Source: Tyzzerella sp. (GTDB lineage Bacteria > Bacillota > Clostridia > Lachnospirales > Lachnospiraceae). Taken from it: a stretch of DNA of 64,000 nucleotides. The notes under the pieces were generated by a model, which did not search any database, was not told the DNA's origin, and saw nothing but the letters and a program-made list of their open reading frames with translations. The translations under genes and the position numbers were made by a program. The stretch spans positions 86,004 to 150,003 of the forward strand of contig JAFQDE010000015.1 in the NCBI GenBank assembly GCA_017416155.1, written 5' to 3'. This document shows positions 17,078 through 25,258 of the stretch, piece after piece; the stretch's first letter is position 1, and each line of letters opens with the position of its first letter.

Positions 17078-17746
17078 CTATAGTTGAATTAACATCAGAT
17101 TATCGACATTCGGATTCATGCGAATCTTATCCAATACTTCTTCCGGAATGTTGTGGTCAGACTCTACGACAGTATAAGCGTTAGCCCCCTTGTTTTCACG
17201 GAAGAGACGCATAAATGCAATGTTAACTTCTTGTTCGCTGAGCGCCTGTGTAATATGAGCTACCACACCAGGCTTGTCCTGTTGATGTACAATCAGAGTA
17301 CTGTATTCGCCGGTAAACTCTACGTCTATATTATCAATACGCACTATTTTCATTTTACCACCACCGATGGATTCGCCGCGAACGGAGAGAGTGTGGCCGT
17401 TCTTACCAATGATGTCTATATCTGCGGTGTTCGGATGGTTGGTAGTTGTTGTTTCATCTATTATATAGTCGAATTCCACACCCATTTCTTTGGCATGTGC
17501 AAAGGCATCACGAATACGCTCATCATCAGTTGCAAAGCCAAGCATACCACCGAGCAATGCACGATCCGTACCATGTCCGCGATAGGTTTTTGCAAAGGAA
17601 CCATATAAGGTGAAAGTCACCTTCTGTATTGGTTCCGGAAACATTTTGCGCGCCATAAGGGCAATGGAAACTGCACCTGCTGTATGGGAACTGGATGGAC
17701 CAATCATGTTTGGACCAATTACGTCAAAAATACTTAAAAAGTTCAT
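17078..17746 (-). CDS. sdaAB: L-serine dehydratase, iron-sulfur-dependent, beta subunit
   Basis: A 222-residue partner of SdaAA. The N-terminal catalytic-support domain has the GPSSSHTAGAVSIALMAR signature near residue 14. The C-terminal ACT domain (about 145-220) contains the HQQDKPGVVAHITQAL stretch and may sense serine. The start at 17746 has AAGGAGATCAAC upstream. It is the first gene of the sdaAB-sdaAA operon, divergent from nrdG across a 154-nt region that holds a long inverted repeat. Confidence 0.95.
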   Translation of the reverse strand: MNFLSIFDVIGPNMIGPSSSHTAGAVSIALMARKMFPEPIQKVTFTLYGSFAKTYRGHGTDRALLGGMLGFATDDERIRDAFAHAKEMGVEFDYIIDETTTTNHPNTADIDIIGKNGHTLSVRGESIGGGKMKIVRIDNIDVEFTGEYSTLIVHQQDKPGVVAHITQALSEQEVNIAFMRLFRENKGANAYTVVESDHNIPEEVLDKIRMNPNVDNLMLIQL

Positions 17747-17779
17747 AATGTTGATCTCCTTGAAAATCTTCTATGAATT

Positions 17780-17785
17780 AGTATA
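17780..17785 (-). promoter_or_regulatory. Probable extended -10 promoter of sdaAB
   Basis: On the minus strand TGTTATACT forms an extended -10 (TATACT at 17785-17780). No good -35 stands 17 nt upstream. It lies 34 nt from the sdaAB start and 28 nt from the nearest inverted-repeat arm. Confidence 0.4.
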
Positions 17786-17813
17786 ACAGAAAAAACATTT
17801 CACAGTGATTATT

Positions 17814-17853
17814 TTTCAAGAAAAAGTTATTTTCAAATGACTTTTTCTTGAAA
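17814..17853. repeat. Long inverted repeat between divergent sdaAB and nrdG
   Basis: Two perfect 14-bp arms, TTTCAAGAAAAAGT at 17814-17827 and its reverse complement at 17840-17853, separated by 12 nt. The right arm contains the TTGAAA -35 of the nrdG promoter. It could be an operator or a hairpin; neither arm is followed by a T run in the sense needed for a terminator. Confidence 0.8.
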
Positions 17854-17876
17854 TGGAGAGTTTATAAGCGTATATT
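17848..17876 (+). promoter_or_regulatory. Probable sigma-A promoter of nrdG
   Basis: TTGAAA at 17848-17853, a 17-nt spacer and TATATT at 17871-17876, 24 nt before the start codon. The -35 is embedded in the right arm of the inverted repeat. Confidence 0.6.
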
Positions 17877-17900
17877 CTTCTTATATAGGAGAAAAACATT

Positions 17901-18593
17901 ATGAGAATACAAGGTTTACAAAAACTAACACTTTTAGATTATCCAGAGCACACTGCATGCACGGTATTTACAGCAGGCTGCAATTTCCGTTGTCCGTTCT
18001 GTCACAATGCGTCTTTGGTGGTAGATATTCCCAAAGAGGTTTCTGTTAGCGAAGAGGAGTTCTTCACGTTTTTGGGAAAACGAATTGGAATATTGGACGG
18101 AGTATGTGTGAGTGGGGGAGAGCCGCTTCTGCAACCGGATATTGAATTGTTTATTAAGAAGATAAAGGATATGGGATTCGCGGTGAAGTTGGATACTAAC
18201 GGCAGTTTTCCGGACAAGCTGATTCGTTTAGTGGAACAGGGGCTTGTGGACTATGTTGCAATGGATATTAAGAATAGTCCGGAAAGTTATGCAATTACAA
18301 CAGGTCTGGAAGTGCTGGATGTTGAGGTTATTAGGAAAAGTGTTTCTTATTTAAAAGAGGGGCATGTACCTTATGAATTTCGTACAACCGTGGTGAAGCA
18401 TTACCATTCAAAAGAAAGTTTTAAAGAGATTGGTAAGTGGCTTCAGGGAACAGAAAAGTATTTCTTGCAGAAATTTGTGGATTCCGGTGATTTGATTGGA
18501 AAACATACTAGGGGTTGTGACGAAAAAGAAATGAAAGAGTTCTTGCAGGTGGTTCAAGCATATATACCTAATGCGAAATTGCGGGGAATGTAA
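17901..18593 (+). CDS. nrdG: Anaerobic ribonucleoside-triphosphate reductase activating protein (radical SAM)
   Basis: A 230-residue radical-SAM activase with the cluster motif C27-x3-C31-x2-C34 (CNFRCPFC), SAM-binding VSGGEPLLQPD near residue 75 and LDTNG near 101. It installs the glycyl radical on NrdD under anaerobic conditions. It is longer than E. coli NrdG and belongs to the longer Clostridia-type NrdG-like activases, whose substrate is inferred from the adjacent nrdD. It has its own terminator, and nrdD has its own NrdR-type promoter, so the two are not one simple operon. Confidence 0.88.
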   Translation: MRIQGLQKLTLLDYPEHTACTVFTAGCNFRCPFCHNASLVVDIPKEVSVSEEEFFTFLGKRIGILDGVCVSGGEPLLQPDIELFIKKIKDMGFAVKLDTNGSFPDKLIRLVEQGLVDYVAMDIKNSPESYAITTGLEVLDVEVIRKSVSYLKEGHVPYEFRTTVVKHYHSKESFKEIGKWLQGTEKYFLQKFVDSGDLIGKHTRGCDEKEMKEFLQVVQAYIPNAKLRGM

Positions 18594-18597
18594 GTTT

Positions 18598-18655
18598 AAC
18601 AACAAGATATTATGTTTTAGAAATACATAAAAAACACAATATCTTGTTGTTTTTT
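18598..18655 (+). terminator. Rho-independent terminator after nrdG
   Basis: A 14-bp outer stem (18598-18611 with 18638-18651) and a run of T to 18655, with an AT-rich 26-nt loop. Confidence 0.85.
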
Positions 18656-18658
18656 GTA

Positions 18659-18687
18659 TTGACGAACACTATTTATAGTGCTAAAAT
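18659..18687 (+). promoter_or_regulatory. nrdD promoter
   Basis: TTGACG at 18659-18664, a 17-nt spacer and TAAAAT at 18682-18687. The spacer is almost entirely the NrdR box. The start codon follows 36 nt later. Confidence 0.75.
18666..18681. promoter_or_regulatory. NrdR box (ribonucleotide reductase repressor site)
   Basis: ACACTATTTATAGTGC at 18666-18681 matches the published NrdR palindrome (ACACwATATATwGTGT type) in both half-sites. It sits between the -35 and -10 of nrdD, so bound NrdR-dATP would block polymerase. NrdR sites usually come in pairs; I see only one clear copy here. Confidence 0.8.
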
Positions 18688-18723
18688 AGTCAAACAGGGG
18701 ATTGAGTACGGAGGAAGAAAGAA

Positions 18724-21084
18724 ATGTACCAGGTAAAGAAAAGAGACGGAAAGATTGCAGAGTTTAACCTGCAAAAGATTGCGACTGCGATTACAAAAGC
18801 ATTCGAAGCCAAAGAAATCGAGACTCATTCGGACATCATTGACATGCTGGCACTTAAAGTAACAGCAGATTTTACTAGCAAGATTAAGGACGGATATGTT
18901 CGTGTGGAAGACATTCAGGACAGTGTGGAATCTGTTCTGATTCAGGCAGGATATGGCGAAGTTGCGAAGGGCTATATCTTGTATCGTAAGCAAAGAGAAA
19001 GAATTCGTAACATGAAGTCTACAGTTCTCGACTACAAAGAGATTGTGGATAACTATGTTAATGTCAACGACTGGCGTGTAAAAGAGAACTCTACAGTTAC
19101 ATATTCTGTAGGTGGTTTGATTCTTAGCAACTCAGGAGCGATTACAGCTAACTATTGGTTGTCTGAGATTTATGATGAAGAGATTAGCAACGCACACAGA
19201 AACGCAGACATTCACATTCATGACTTGTCAATGTTGACAGGTTACTGTGCGGGATGGTCCTTAAAACAACTAATTCAGGAAGGATTAGGGGGAGTTGTTG
19301 GAAAGATTACATCTGCACCTGCAAAACATTTATCAACGCTTTGTAACCAGATGGTTAACTTCTTAGGTATCATGCAGAATGAATGGGCAGGAGCACAAGC
19401 TTTCTCATCATTCGATACATACCTTGCACCATTTGTAAAAGTGGACAACTTAAGCTATGATCAAGTGAAAAAATGTGTGGAATCATTTGTATATGGTGTG
19501 AATACACCTAGCCGTTGGGGAACACAGTCACCATTTACAAACATTACATTGGACTGGACTGTTCCGAATGACCTTGCTGAGCTTCCTGCAATCGTTGGCG
19601 GCAAAGAGATGGATTTCAAATACAAAGATTGTAAGAAAGAAATGGATATGGTTAACAAGGCATTCCTTGAAATCATGATTGAAGGTGATGCGAACGGCCG
19701 TGGATTCCAATATCCGATTCCTACATATTCTATTACAAGAGACTTTGATTGGTCTGATACAGAGAACAACCGTCTGTTATTTGAAATGACAGCAAAATAC
19801 GGAACACCATATTTCTCTAATTATATCAACAGTGATATGGAACCAAGTGATGTAAGAAGTATGTGCTGCCGCCTGAGATTAGACCTTCGTGAACTTCGCA
19901 AGAAATCCGGTGGTTTCTTCGGTAGTGGTGAAAGTACAGGTTCGGTAGGTGTTGTTACAATTAATATGCCGAGAATCGCATATCTTTCAAATGATGAGAG
20001 TGAATTCTACAGAAGATTGGACCGCTTGATGGATATTTCGGCACGTTCACTCAGCGTAAAACGTTCGATTATTACCAAACTTTTGGATGAGGGGCTGTAT
20101 CCATATACAAAGAAATATCTAGGAACATTTGCAAATCACTTCTCAACAATCGGTCTTGTCGGTATGAACGAGGCAGGACTTAATGCGAAGTGGTTACAGG
20201 CAGACATGACTCATGAAAAGACTCAGGAATTCTCAAAACAGGTACTTAACCACATGAGAGAGAGACTTTCAGATTATCAGGAAATGTATGGCGACCTTTA
20301 CAACTTGGAAGCTACACCTGCAGAGTCAACAACTTATCGTCTTGCAAAACATGACGTAGCAAGATACCCGGATATTATCACAGCAGCAGAAGAAGGCGGA
20401 GCACCATACTATACAAATAGCTCACACCTTCCGGTTGGATATACATCTGATATTTTCGAAGCCCTTGATATTCAAGATGAACTTCAGACATTGTACACAT
20501 CAGGAACTGTATTCCATGCATTCCTTGGTGAGAAGCTTCCTGATTGGAGAGCAGCAGCAGACCTCGTTCGTAAGATTGCTGAGAACTACAAGCTTCCATA
20601 CTATACAATGTCACCTACATATTCCATCTGTAAGGATCATGGTTATTTAACTGGTGAGCAGTACAGTTGTCCATATTGTGATGCAGTGACGGAAGTCTAC
20701 AGCCGTATCACAGGATACTATCGTCCGGTTCAGAACTGGAATGATGGTAAGGCTCAAGAGTACAAAGAGCGTAAGGTTTACGACATTGCTAATTCAAAGT
20801 TAGTAGAGAAAGAAGCAGTAGCTACGAAGGAAGCACCGGTAGTTGCAGATGTGGCAGACAGAACCATGTTATTTACAACAAAGACTTGTCCAAACTGCAG
20901 AATCGTATGTGGTATGCTCGAAGATGCGAACATTGCATACGAGAAAATCGATGCAGAAGAAGCACCGGAATTGGTAGAACAATTCGGAATCAGACAAGCT
21001 CCTACATTGGTAGTAGTGAAGAACGGTGAGGCAAGCATCTATGCAAATGCATCTAATATCATCGGATATATCAGTGAAAACTAA
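18724..21084 (+). CDS. nrdD: Anaerobic (class III) ribonucleoside-triphosphate reductase with fused C-terminal glutaredoxin-like domain
   Basis: A 786-residue enzyme that reduces NTPs to dNTPs without oxygen. Residues 1-95 form the ATP-cone allosteric domain (VKKRDGKIAEFN). The catalytic barrel carries SMCCRLRL at 379-386 (Cys381/Cys382). The zinc site uses Cys636, Cys649 and Cys652 plus a further ligand. The glycyl radical is Gly664 in RITGYYRP. Beyond the usual end, residues about 710-786 form a thioredoxin/glutaredoxin-like fold with CPNC at 722-725 and a cis-Pro loop (QAPTL). This suggests that a tethered redoxin, not formate, supplies electrons. No terminator separates it from the thrS leader promoter 3 nt downstream. 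Confidence 0.95.
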   Translation: MYQVKKRDGKIAEFNLQKIATAITKAFEAKEIETHSDIIDMLALKVTADFTSKIKDGYVRVEDIQDSVESVLIQAGYGEVAKGYILYRKQRERIRNMKSTVLDYKEIVDNYVNVNDWRVKENSTVTYSVGGLILSNSGAITANYWLSEIYDEEISNAHRNADIHIHDLSMLTGYCAGWSLKQLIQEGLGGVVGKITSAPAKHLSTLCNQMVNFLGIMQNEWAGAQAFSSFDTYLAPFVKVDNLSYDQVKKCVESFVYGVNTPSRWGTQSPFTNITLDWTVPNDLAELPAIVGGKEMDFKYKDCKKEMDMVNKAFLEIMIEGDANGRGFQYPIPTYSITRDFDWSDTENNRLLFEMTAKYGTPYFSNYINSDMEPSDVRSMCCRLRLDLRELRKKSGGFFGSGESTGSVGVVTINMPRIAYLSNDESEFYRRLDRLMDISARSLSVKRSIITKLLDEGLYPYTKKYLGTFANHFSTIGLVGMNEAGLNAKWLQADMTHEKTQEFSKQVLNHMRERLSDYQEMYGDLYNLEATPAESTTYRLAKHDVARYPDIITAAEEGGAPYYTNSSHLPVGYTSDIFEALDIQDELQTLYTSGTVFHAFLGEKLPDWRAAADLVRKIAENYKLPYYTMSPTYSICKDHGYLTGEQYSCPYCDAVTEVYSRITGYYRPVQNWNDGKAQEYKERKVYDIANSKLVEKEAVATKEAPVVADVADRTMLFTTKTCPNCRIVCGMLEDANIAYEKIDAEEAPELVEQFGIRQAPTLVVVKNGEASIYANASNIIGYISEN

Positions 21085-21087
21085 GGA

Positions 21088-21116
21088 TTGACGAATGGGG
21101 AAACAAGTAATATAAT
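21088..21116 (+). promoter_or_regulatory. Promoter of the thrS T-box leader
   Basis: TTGACG at 21088-21093, a 17-nt spacer and TATAAT at 21111-21116, beginning 3 nt after the nrdD stop. Confidence 0.75.
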
Positions 21117-21122
21117 ATTAAC

Positions 21123-21358
21123 ATATGTGAAAGGCGATGACGGAACGAGTAACTATTCGGAACCATCCAGAGAGAGAAGCGTATGCTGAGAGCTTCTTAT
21201 GCGGAAGGGTAGTGAAGACCACTCCTGAGCTGTGCGCGATAAGCGTTGCCGTGATTCCGCGTTAAGGAAACCAGAGTGAAATATTAAGGTGGAACCGTGT
21301 GTTAATTAAAACGACGCACCCTTAAGCAATAATCAATTATTGCCTAAGGGTGTTTTTT
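21123..21358 (+). promoter_or_regulatory. T-box riboswitch, threonine-specific
   Basis: The leader holds the AAGGTGGAACCGTG T-box core at 21286-21299 and an intrinsic terminator (arms about 21317-21333 and 21336-21352, T run 21353-21358). Upstream stem I includes AGTA on the 5' side at 21152-21155. The specifier codon ACC (Thr) lies at 21218-21220, next to the GGGTAGT arm. Uncharged tRNA-Thr should stabilise the antiterminator and let transcription enter thrS. The specifier placement comes from hand-folding and agrees with the downstream gene. Confidence 0.9.
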
Positions 21359-21413
21359 ATTTTCATAATAAAAAACATCCGAAGGCTCCAAAAAAAATCA
21401 AGGAGGATGCAAA

Positions 21414-23381
21414 ATGAAAGTAATGCTAAAAGACGGCTCTAGTATGGAATTCGAAAATGGCATTTCCGTATTAGATGTTGCAAAATCAATCAGCGAGGGC
21501 CTCGGAAGAGCAGCCTGCGCAGCAAAGGTAAATGGTGAAGTAGTGGACATCAGAACAGAACTCGACGGAGACTGTGAACTTGAGATTCTGACATTCCGTG
21601 ATGACGAAGGAAAGAAAGCATTCAGACATACAGCATCTCATGTGATGGCTCAGGCTGTTAAGAGATTGTATCCGGATGTTAAATTAGCAATCGGACCTGC
21701 AATTGAAGATGGATTCTACTACGATTTTGACAAAGCCACTGCATTTTCAGCAGACGAGCTTGCCGAAATTGAAAAAGAGATGAAGAAGATTGTAAAAGAA
21801 AATATCAGATTAGAAAGGTTCACACTTCCTAGAGAAGAAGCAATCAAATTTATGGAAGAAAAAGAGGAGCCATATAAAGTGGAATTGATTAAGGACCTTC
21901 CGGAAGGCTCCGTGATTTCCTTCTACAAACAGGGAGATTTTGTAGACCTCTGTGCAGGGCCTCATCTTATGAGTACGAAAGCAATCAAAGCATTCAAACT
22001 CATTTCATCATCAATGGCTTACTGGAGAGGTGATTCTAACAAGGCACAACTTCAGCGTATCTATGCGACAGCATATGACAACAAAGAGGATTTAGCGGCT
22101 CACATGGAACATTTGGAAGATATCAAGAAACGTGACCATAATAAACTTGGTCGTGAGATGGAACTCTTTGCAACGGTTGATGTAATCGGTCAAGGCCTTC
22201 CTCTTATGCTTCCAAAGGGAACAAAGATGATTATGAAACTCCAGAGATGGATTGAAGATTTGGAAGATAAAGAATGGGGATATGTTCGTACGAAGACTCC
22301 GCTTATGGCAAAATCTGACCTTTATAAGATTTCAGGACACTGGGATCACTACAAAGATGGCATGTTTGTGTTAGGTGATGAAGAAGTGGACAAAGAAGTA
22401 TTTGCACTTCGTCCGATGACATGTCCATTCCAATACTATGTATATAAGAATTCACAGAAATCATACCGTGATCTTCCATATAGAATGGGTGAGACATCTA
22501 CATTATTCCGTAATGAAGATTCCGGTGAAATGCATGGACTTACACGTGTACGCCAATTTACAATCAGTGAAGGTCACAATGTAATTCGTCCGGATCAGGC
22601 AGAAGAAGAACTTCAGAACTGCTTGAACCTTGCAATTCACATTTTAACAACTTTGGGATTGCAGGATGAAGTAACTTACCGCTTGTCAAAATGGGATCCG
22701 GAAAACAAAACAAAATATCTTGGCGACGAAGCATACTGGGAGAGCACACAGGATGCGCTTCGTCAAATCTTGATTGAAAAAGGAATTAGCTTTACAGAGG
22801 CTGACGGAGAAGCTGCATTCTACGGACCGAAGATTGATATCCAGGCAAAGAACGTATATGGTAAAGAAGATACCATGATTACGATTCAGTTAGACTGTGC
22901 GATTGCAGAGAAATTCGATATGTACTATATCGATCAGAATGGAGAAAAGGTTCGTCCTTACATCATTCATAGAACATCACTTGGATGTTACGAGAGAACA
23001 CTTGCTTGGCTCATTGAAAAATATGCAGGTAAGTTCCCGACATGGCTCTGTCCGGAACAGGTACGTATCCTTCCTATTTCTGAGAAATATGCAGACTATG
23101 CAGAGAAGGTTCGCAAGGAGCTTGCAAGAAATGATGTGGATGTTACAGTTGACAATCGTTCTGAAAAGATTGGTTACAAGATTCGTGATGCAAGACTTTC
23201 AAGACTTCCATACATGCTCATCGTAGGTGAGAAGGAAGAGGCAGAAGGACTTGTTTCCGTAAGAAGCCGTTTTGCAGGTGATGAAGGTCAGAAGAGCATC
23301 GAAGCATTTGTAGAACAGATTTGCAAAGAAATCCGTACGAAAGAGATTCGTAAGGAAGAAGTACAAGAAGAGAATAAGTAA
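21414..23381 (+). CDS. thrS: Threonine--tRNA ligase
   Basis: A 655-residue class II synthetase. It begins with a TGS domain (about 1-62); the editing domain follows, with HTASHVMAQAVKRL near residue 77 and CAGPHLMSTK near 180 for hydrolysing Ser-tRNA-Thr. The catalytic core has motif 2 (TLFRNEDSGEMHGLTRVRQF near 365) and motif 3 (HRTSLGCYERTLAWLIE near 520), and a C-terminal anticodon-binding domain ends the chain. GGAGGATGCAAA precedes the start. Expression is controlled by the T-box upstream. The C terminus is a few residues longer and charged (KEIRKEEVQEENK), a harmless variation. Confidence 0.96.
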   Translation: MKVMLKDGSSMEFENGISVLDVAKSISEGLGRAACAAKVNGEVVDIRTELDGDCELEILTFRDDEGKKAFRHTASHVMAQAVKRLYPDVKLAIGPAIEDGFYYDFDKATAFSADELAEIEKEMKKIVKENIRLERFTLPREEAIKFMEEKEEPYKVELIKDLPEGSVISFYKQGDFVDLCAGPHLMSTKAIKAFKLISSSMAYWRGDSNKAQLQRIYATAYDNKEDLAAHMEHLEDIKKRDHNKLGREMELFATVDVIGQGLPLMLPKGTKMIMKLQRWIEDLEDKEWGYVRTKTPLMAKSDLYKISGHWDHYKDGMFVLGDEEVDKEVFALRPMTCPFQYYVYKNSQKSYRDLPYRMGETSTLFRNEDSGEMHGLTRVRQFTISEGHNVIRPDQAEEELQNCLNLAIHILTTLGLQDEVTYRLSKWDPENKTKYLGDEAYWESTQDALRQILIEKGISFTEADGEAAFYGPKIDIQAKNVYGKEDTMITIQLDCAIAEKFDMYYIDQNGEKVRPYIIHRTSLGCYERTLAWLIEKYAGKFPTWLCPEQVRILPISEKYADYAEKVRKELARNDVDVTVDNRSEKIGYKIRDARLSRLPYMLIVGEKEEAEGLVSVRSRFAGDEGQKSIEAFVEQICKEIRTKEIRKEEVQEENK

Positions 23382-23437
23382 TAAAAAAGGAGGGGAGGAA
23401 GGTATCTTTCTCGCTTTTTGTTAGAGGAGGTGTTGTT

Positions 23438-24232
23438 ATGAAACTCGGATTTATCGGTTGTGGGAATATGGCAACAGCTATTATCAGGGGTATTATTTCA
23501 AATGGCATTCTGGATGCTGATGAGATTATAGCATCGTGTAAAACTGCGGAAAGCAGAGAAAAGGCAAAAGCAAGTCTTGGGATTGTGATAGCAGAAAGCA
23601 ACAGAGAAGTTGTAGAGAAGGCAGAAGTAATTGTGCTTGCTGTGAAACCACAATTTTTTGAAGTAGTAATTGCAGAGATTAAGGATGTTGTTCGTAATGA
23701 CCAGATGGTGATTACGTTGGCACCCGGAAAGGCACTTGCATGGCTCGAGGCACAGTTTGGTAAACAGCTTAAAATCATTCGTACAATGCCGAACACACCT
23801 GCGATGGTGCAGGAGGGTATGACTGCCGTTTGTCCAAATCCATATGTAACAGAGGATGATTTGGCATATGTGACACGAATTTTGGAAGGCTGTGGTGCTG
23901 TAGAAGTAGTTCCGGAACGACTGATTGACGCAGTGGTTGCTGTCAGCGGAAGCTCACCGGCATATATTTATATACTTATTGAAGCAATGGCAGATGCGGC
24001 TGTAGCGGAGGGAATGCCAAGAAAACAGGCGTATGCATTTGCAGCAAAGGCTGTTATGGGTAGTGCCAAGATGGTTCTTGAGACAGGAAAACATCCGGGA
24101 GAACTCAAAGATATGGTGTGTTCACCGGGAGGAACAACGATTGAGGCCGTAAAGGTCTTGGAAGAGACAGGATTTCGAGGTTCTGTGATGCAGGCAATGG
24201 AGGTCTGTGCGGAGAAATCAAGAAATATGTAA
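23438..24232 (+). CDS. proC: Pyrroline-5-carboxylate reductase
   Basis: A 264-residue NAD(P)H-dependent enzyme for the last step of proline synthesis. It opens with the Rossmann motif GFIGCGNMATAI (residues 4-15), then AVKPQFFEVV near 69 and RTMPNTPAMVQEG near 113. The C-terminal signature lies near 215-240 (CSPGGTTIEAVKVLEE). The length is normal. AGAGGAGGTGTTGTT precedes the start. It lies 56 nt after thrS without a visible terminator, so read-through from the T-box unit is possible. Confidence 0.95.
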   Translation: MKLGFIGCGNMATAIIRGIISNGILDADEIIASCKTAESREKAKASLGIVIAESNREVVEKAEVIVLAVKPQFFEVVIAEIKDVVRNDQMVITLAPGKALAWLEAQFGKQLKIIRTMPNTPAMVQEGMTAVCPNPYVTEDDLAYVTRILEGCGAVEVVPERLIDAVVAVSGSSPAYIYILIEAMADAAVAEGMPRKQAYAFAAKAVMGSAKMVLETGKHPGELKDMVCSPGGTTIEAVKVLEETGFRGSVMQAMEVCAEKSRNM

Positions 24233-24244
24233 GAGGACAATATT

Positions 24245-25258
24245 ATGAAGAAGAAACAGATTATAGGAATTATTGTTACCGGACTTGTCATTATTGCAGT
24301 AGGGGTGACAGGTGTTCTTGGAAATGTAATTAAAGCAAAATTCACAGAGACAGAAGAGACAATGGGATTTTGGGAAAGTATTATGAGTGCAGATATATCT
24401 GAGGAAATTATTCTTCCGGAAGAAGATTTTATTGGTCTTATCAATGTTGAAGGAGAGATTGGTCCAAGCACGGAGAGTCTATGGAGTTACACGGAAAGCA
24501 CTTATAATCATGATCTCTATATGGACTATGTTGATTCACTGATTCATGCAGATAATAACAAAGGAATTATGTTATACATAGACAGTCCTGGAGGAACAGT
24601 CTATGAAAGCGATGAGCTTTATTTAAAACTGATGGAGTATAAAAAGGTTACAGGAAGACCGATTTATGCGTACTTCGCTTCGCAGGCATGCTCCGGAGGC
24701 TATTATATCGCAATGGCGGCAGATTATATTGTGGCCAATCGAAATTGTTGGACGGGTTCTATTGGTGTTATCGTTTCTCTTTTAAATTGTAAAGACTTGT
24801 ATGATAAACTTGGCATTGAAGAAATCGATATCACAAGCGGTGCCAATAAGGCAATGGGTTCAGCGGCATTGGATTTGACCGAGGAGCAATATGCTATATT
24901 ACAAAGTCTTGTAGATGAAGCGTATGACCAATTCGTAGAGATTGTTTGCGATGGGCGTAAGATGGATGATGCTACGGTCCGCTCGTTGGCAGATGGCAGA
25001 ATCTATTCGGCAAAACAGGCGGCAGAACATAAACTTGTAGATCTAGTTGGAACAATGGATGAGGCAAAGGCGGCTTTAGAAAAGAAGGCAAAGGTTTCAG
25101 GAGATATTACATATTATGCTCCGGAAAACGGGGCATCCGGAATGTTCTCAGTGTTGTATGGCATGGTGAACCAATGGAAACCGAAGTCCGATACAGAATT
25201 AGCAACAGATATTATCGAGAATAAAGGAAACGGGGTGCTGAAATACTATGCAAAATAA
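24245..25258 (+). CDS. sppA: Signal peptide peptidase SppA (S49 family)
   Basis: A 337-residue membrane-anchored serine protease with one N-terminal membrane segment (about 5-25). The catalytic dyad is Ser150 (QACSGGYYIA) and Lys202 (SGANKAMGS), the Ser/Lys arrangement of short Gram-positive SppA. IDSPGGTVYESDEL near residue 117 is the oligomer/substrate signature. It degrades leftover signal peptides and, in Bacilli, helps with lantibiotic resistance. It overlaps the next gene by 11 nt, and the three genes sppA, RDD protein and esterase are translationally coupled. Confidence 0.92.
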   Translation: MKKKQIIGIIVTGLVIIAVGVTGVLGNVIKAKFTETEETMGFWESIMSADISEEIILPEEDFIGLINVEGEIGPSTESLWSYTESTYNHDLYMDYVDSLIHADNNKGIMLYIDSPGGTVYESDELYLKLMEYKKVTGRPIYAYFASQACSGGYYIAMAADYIVANRNCWTGSIGVIVSLLNCKDLYDKLGIEEIDITSGANKAMGSAALDLTEEQYAILQSLVDEAYDQFVEIVCDGRKMDDATVRSLADGRIYSAKQAAEHKLVDLVGTMDEAKAALEKKAKVSGDITYYAPENGASGMFSVLYGMVNQWKPKSDTELATDIIENKGNGVLKYYAK

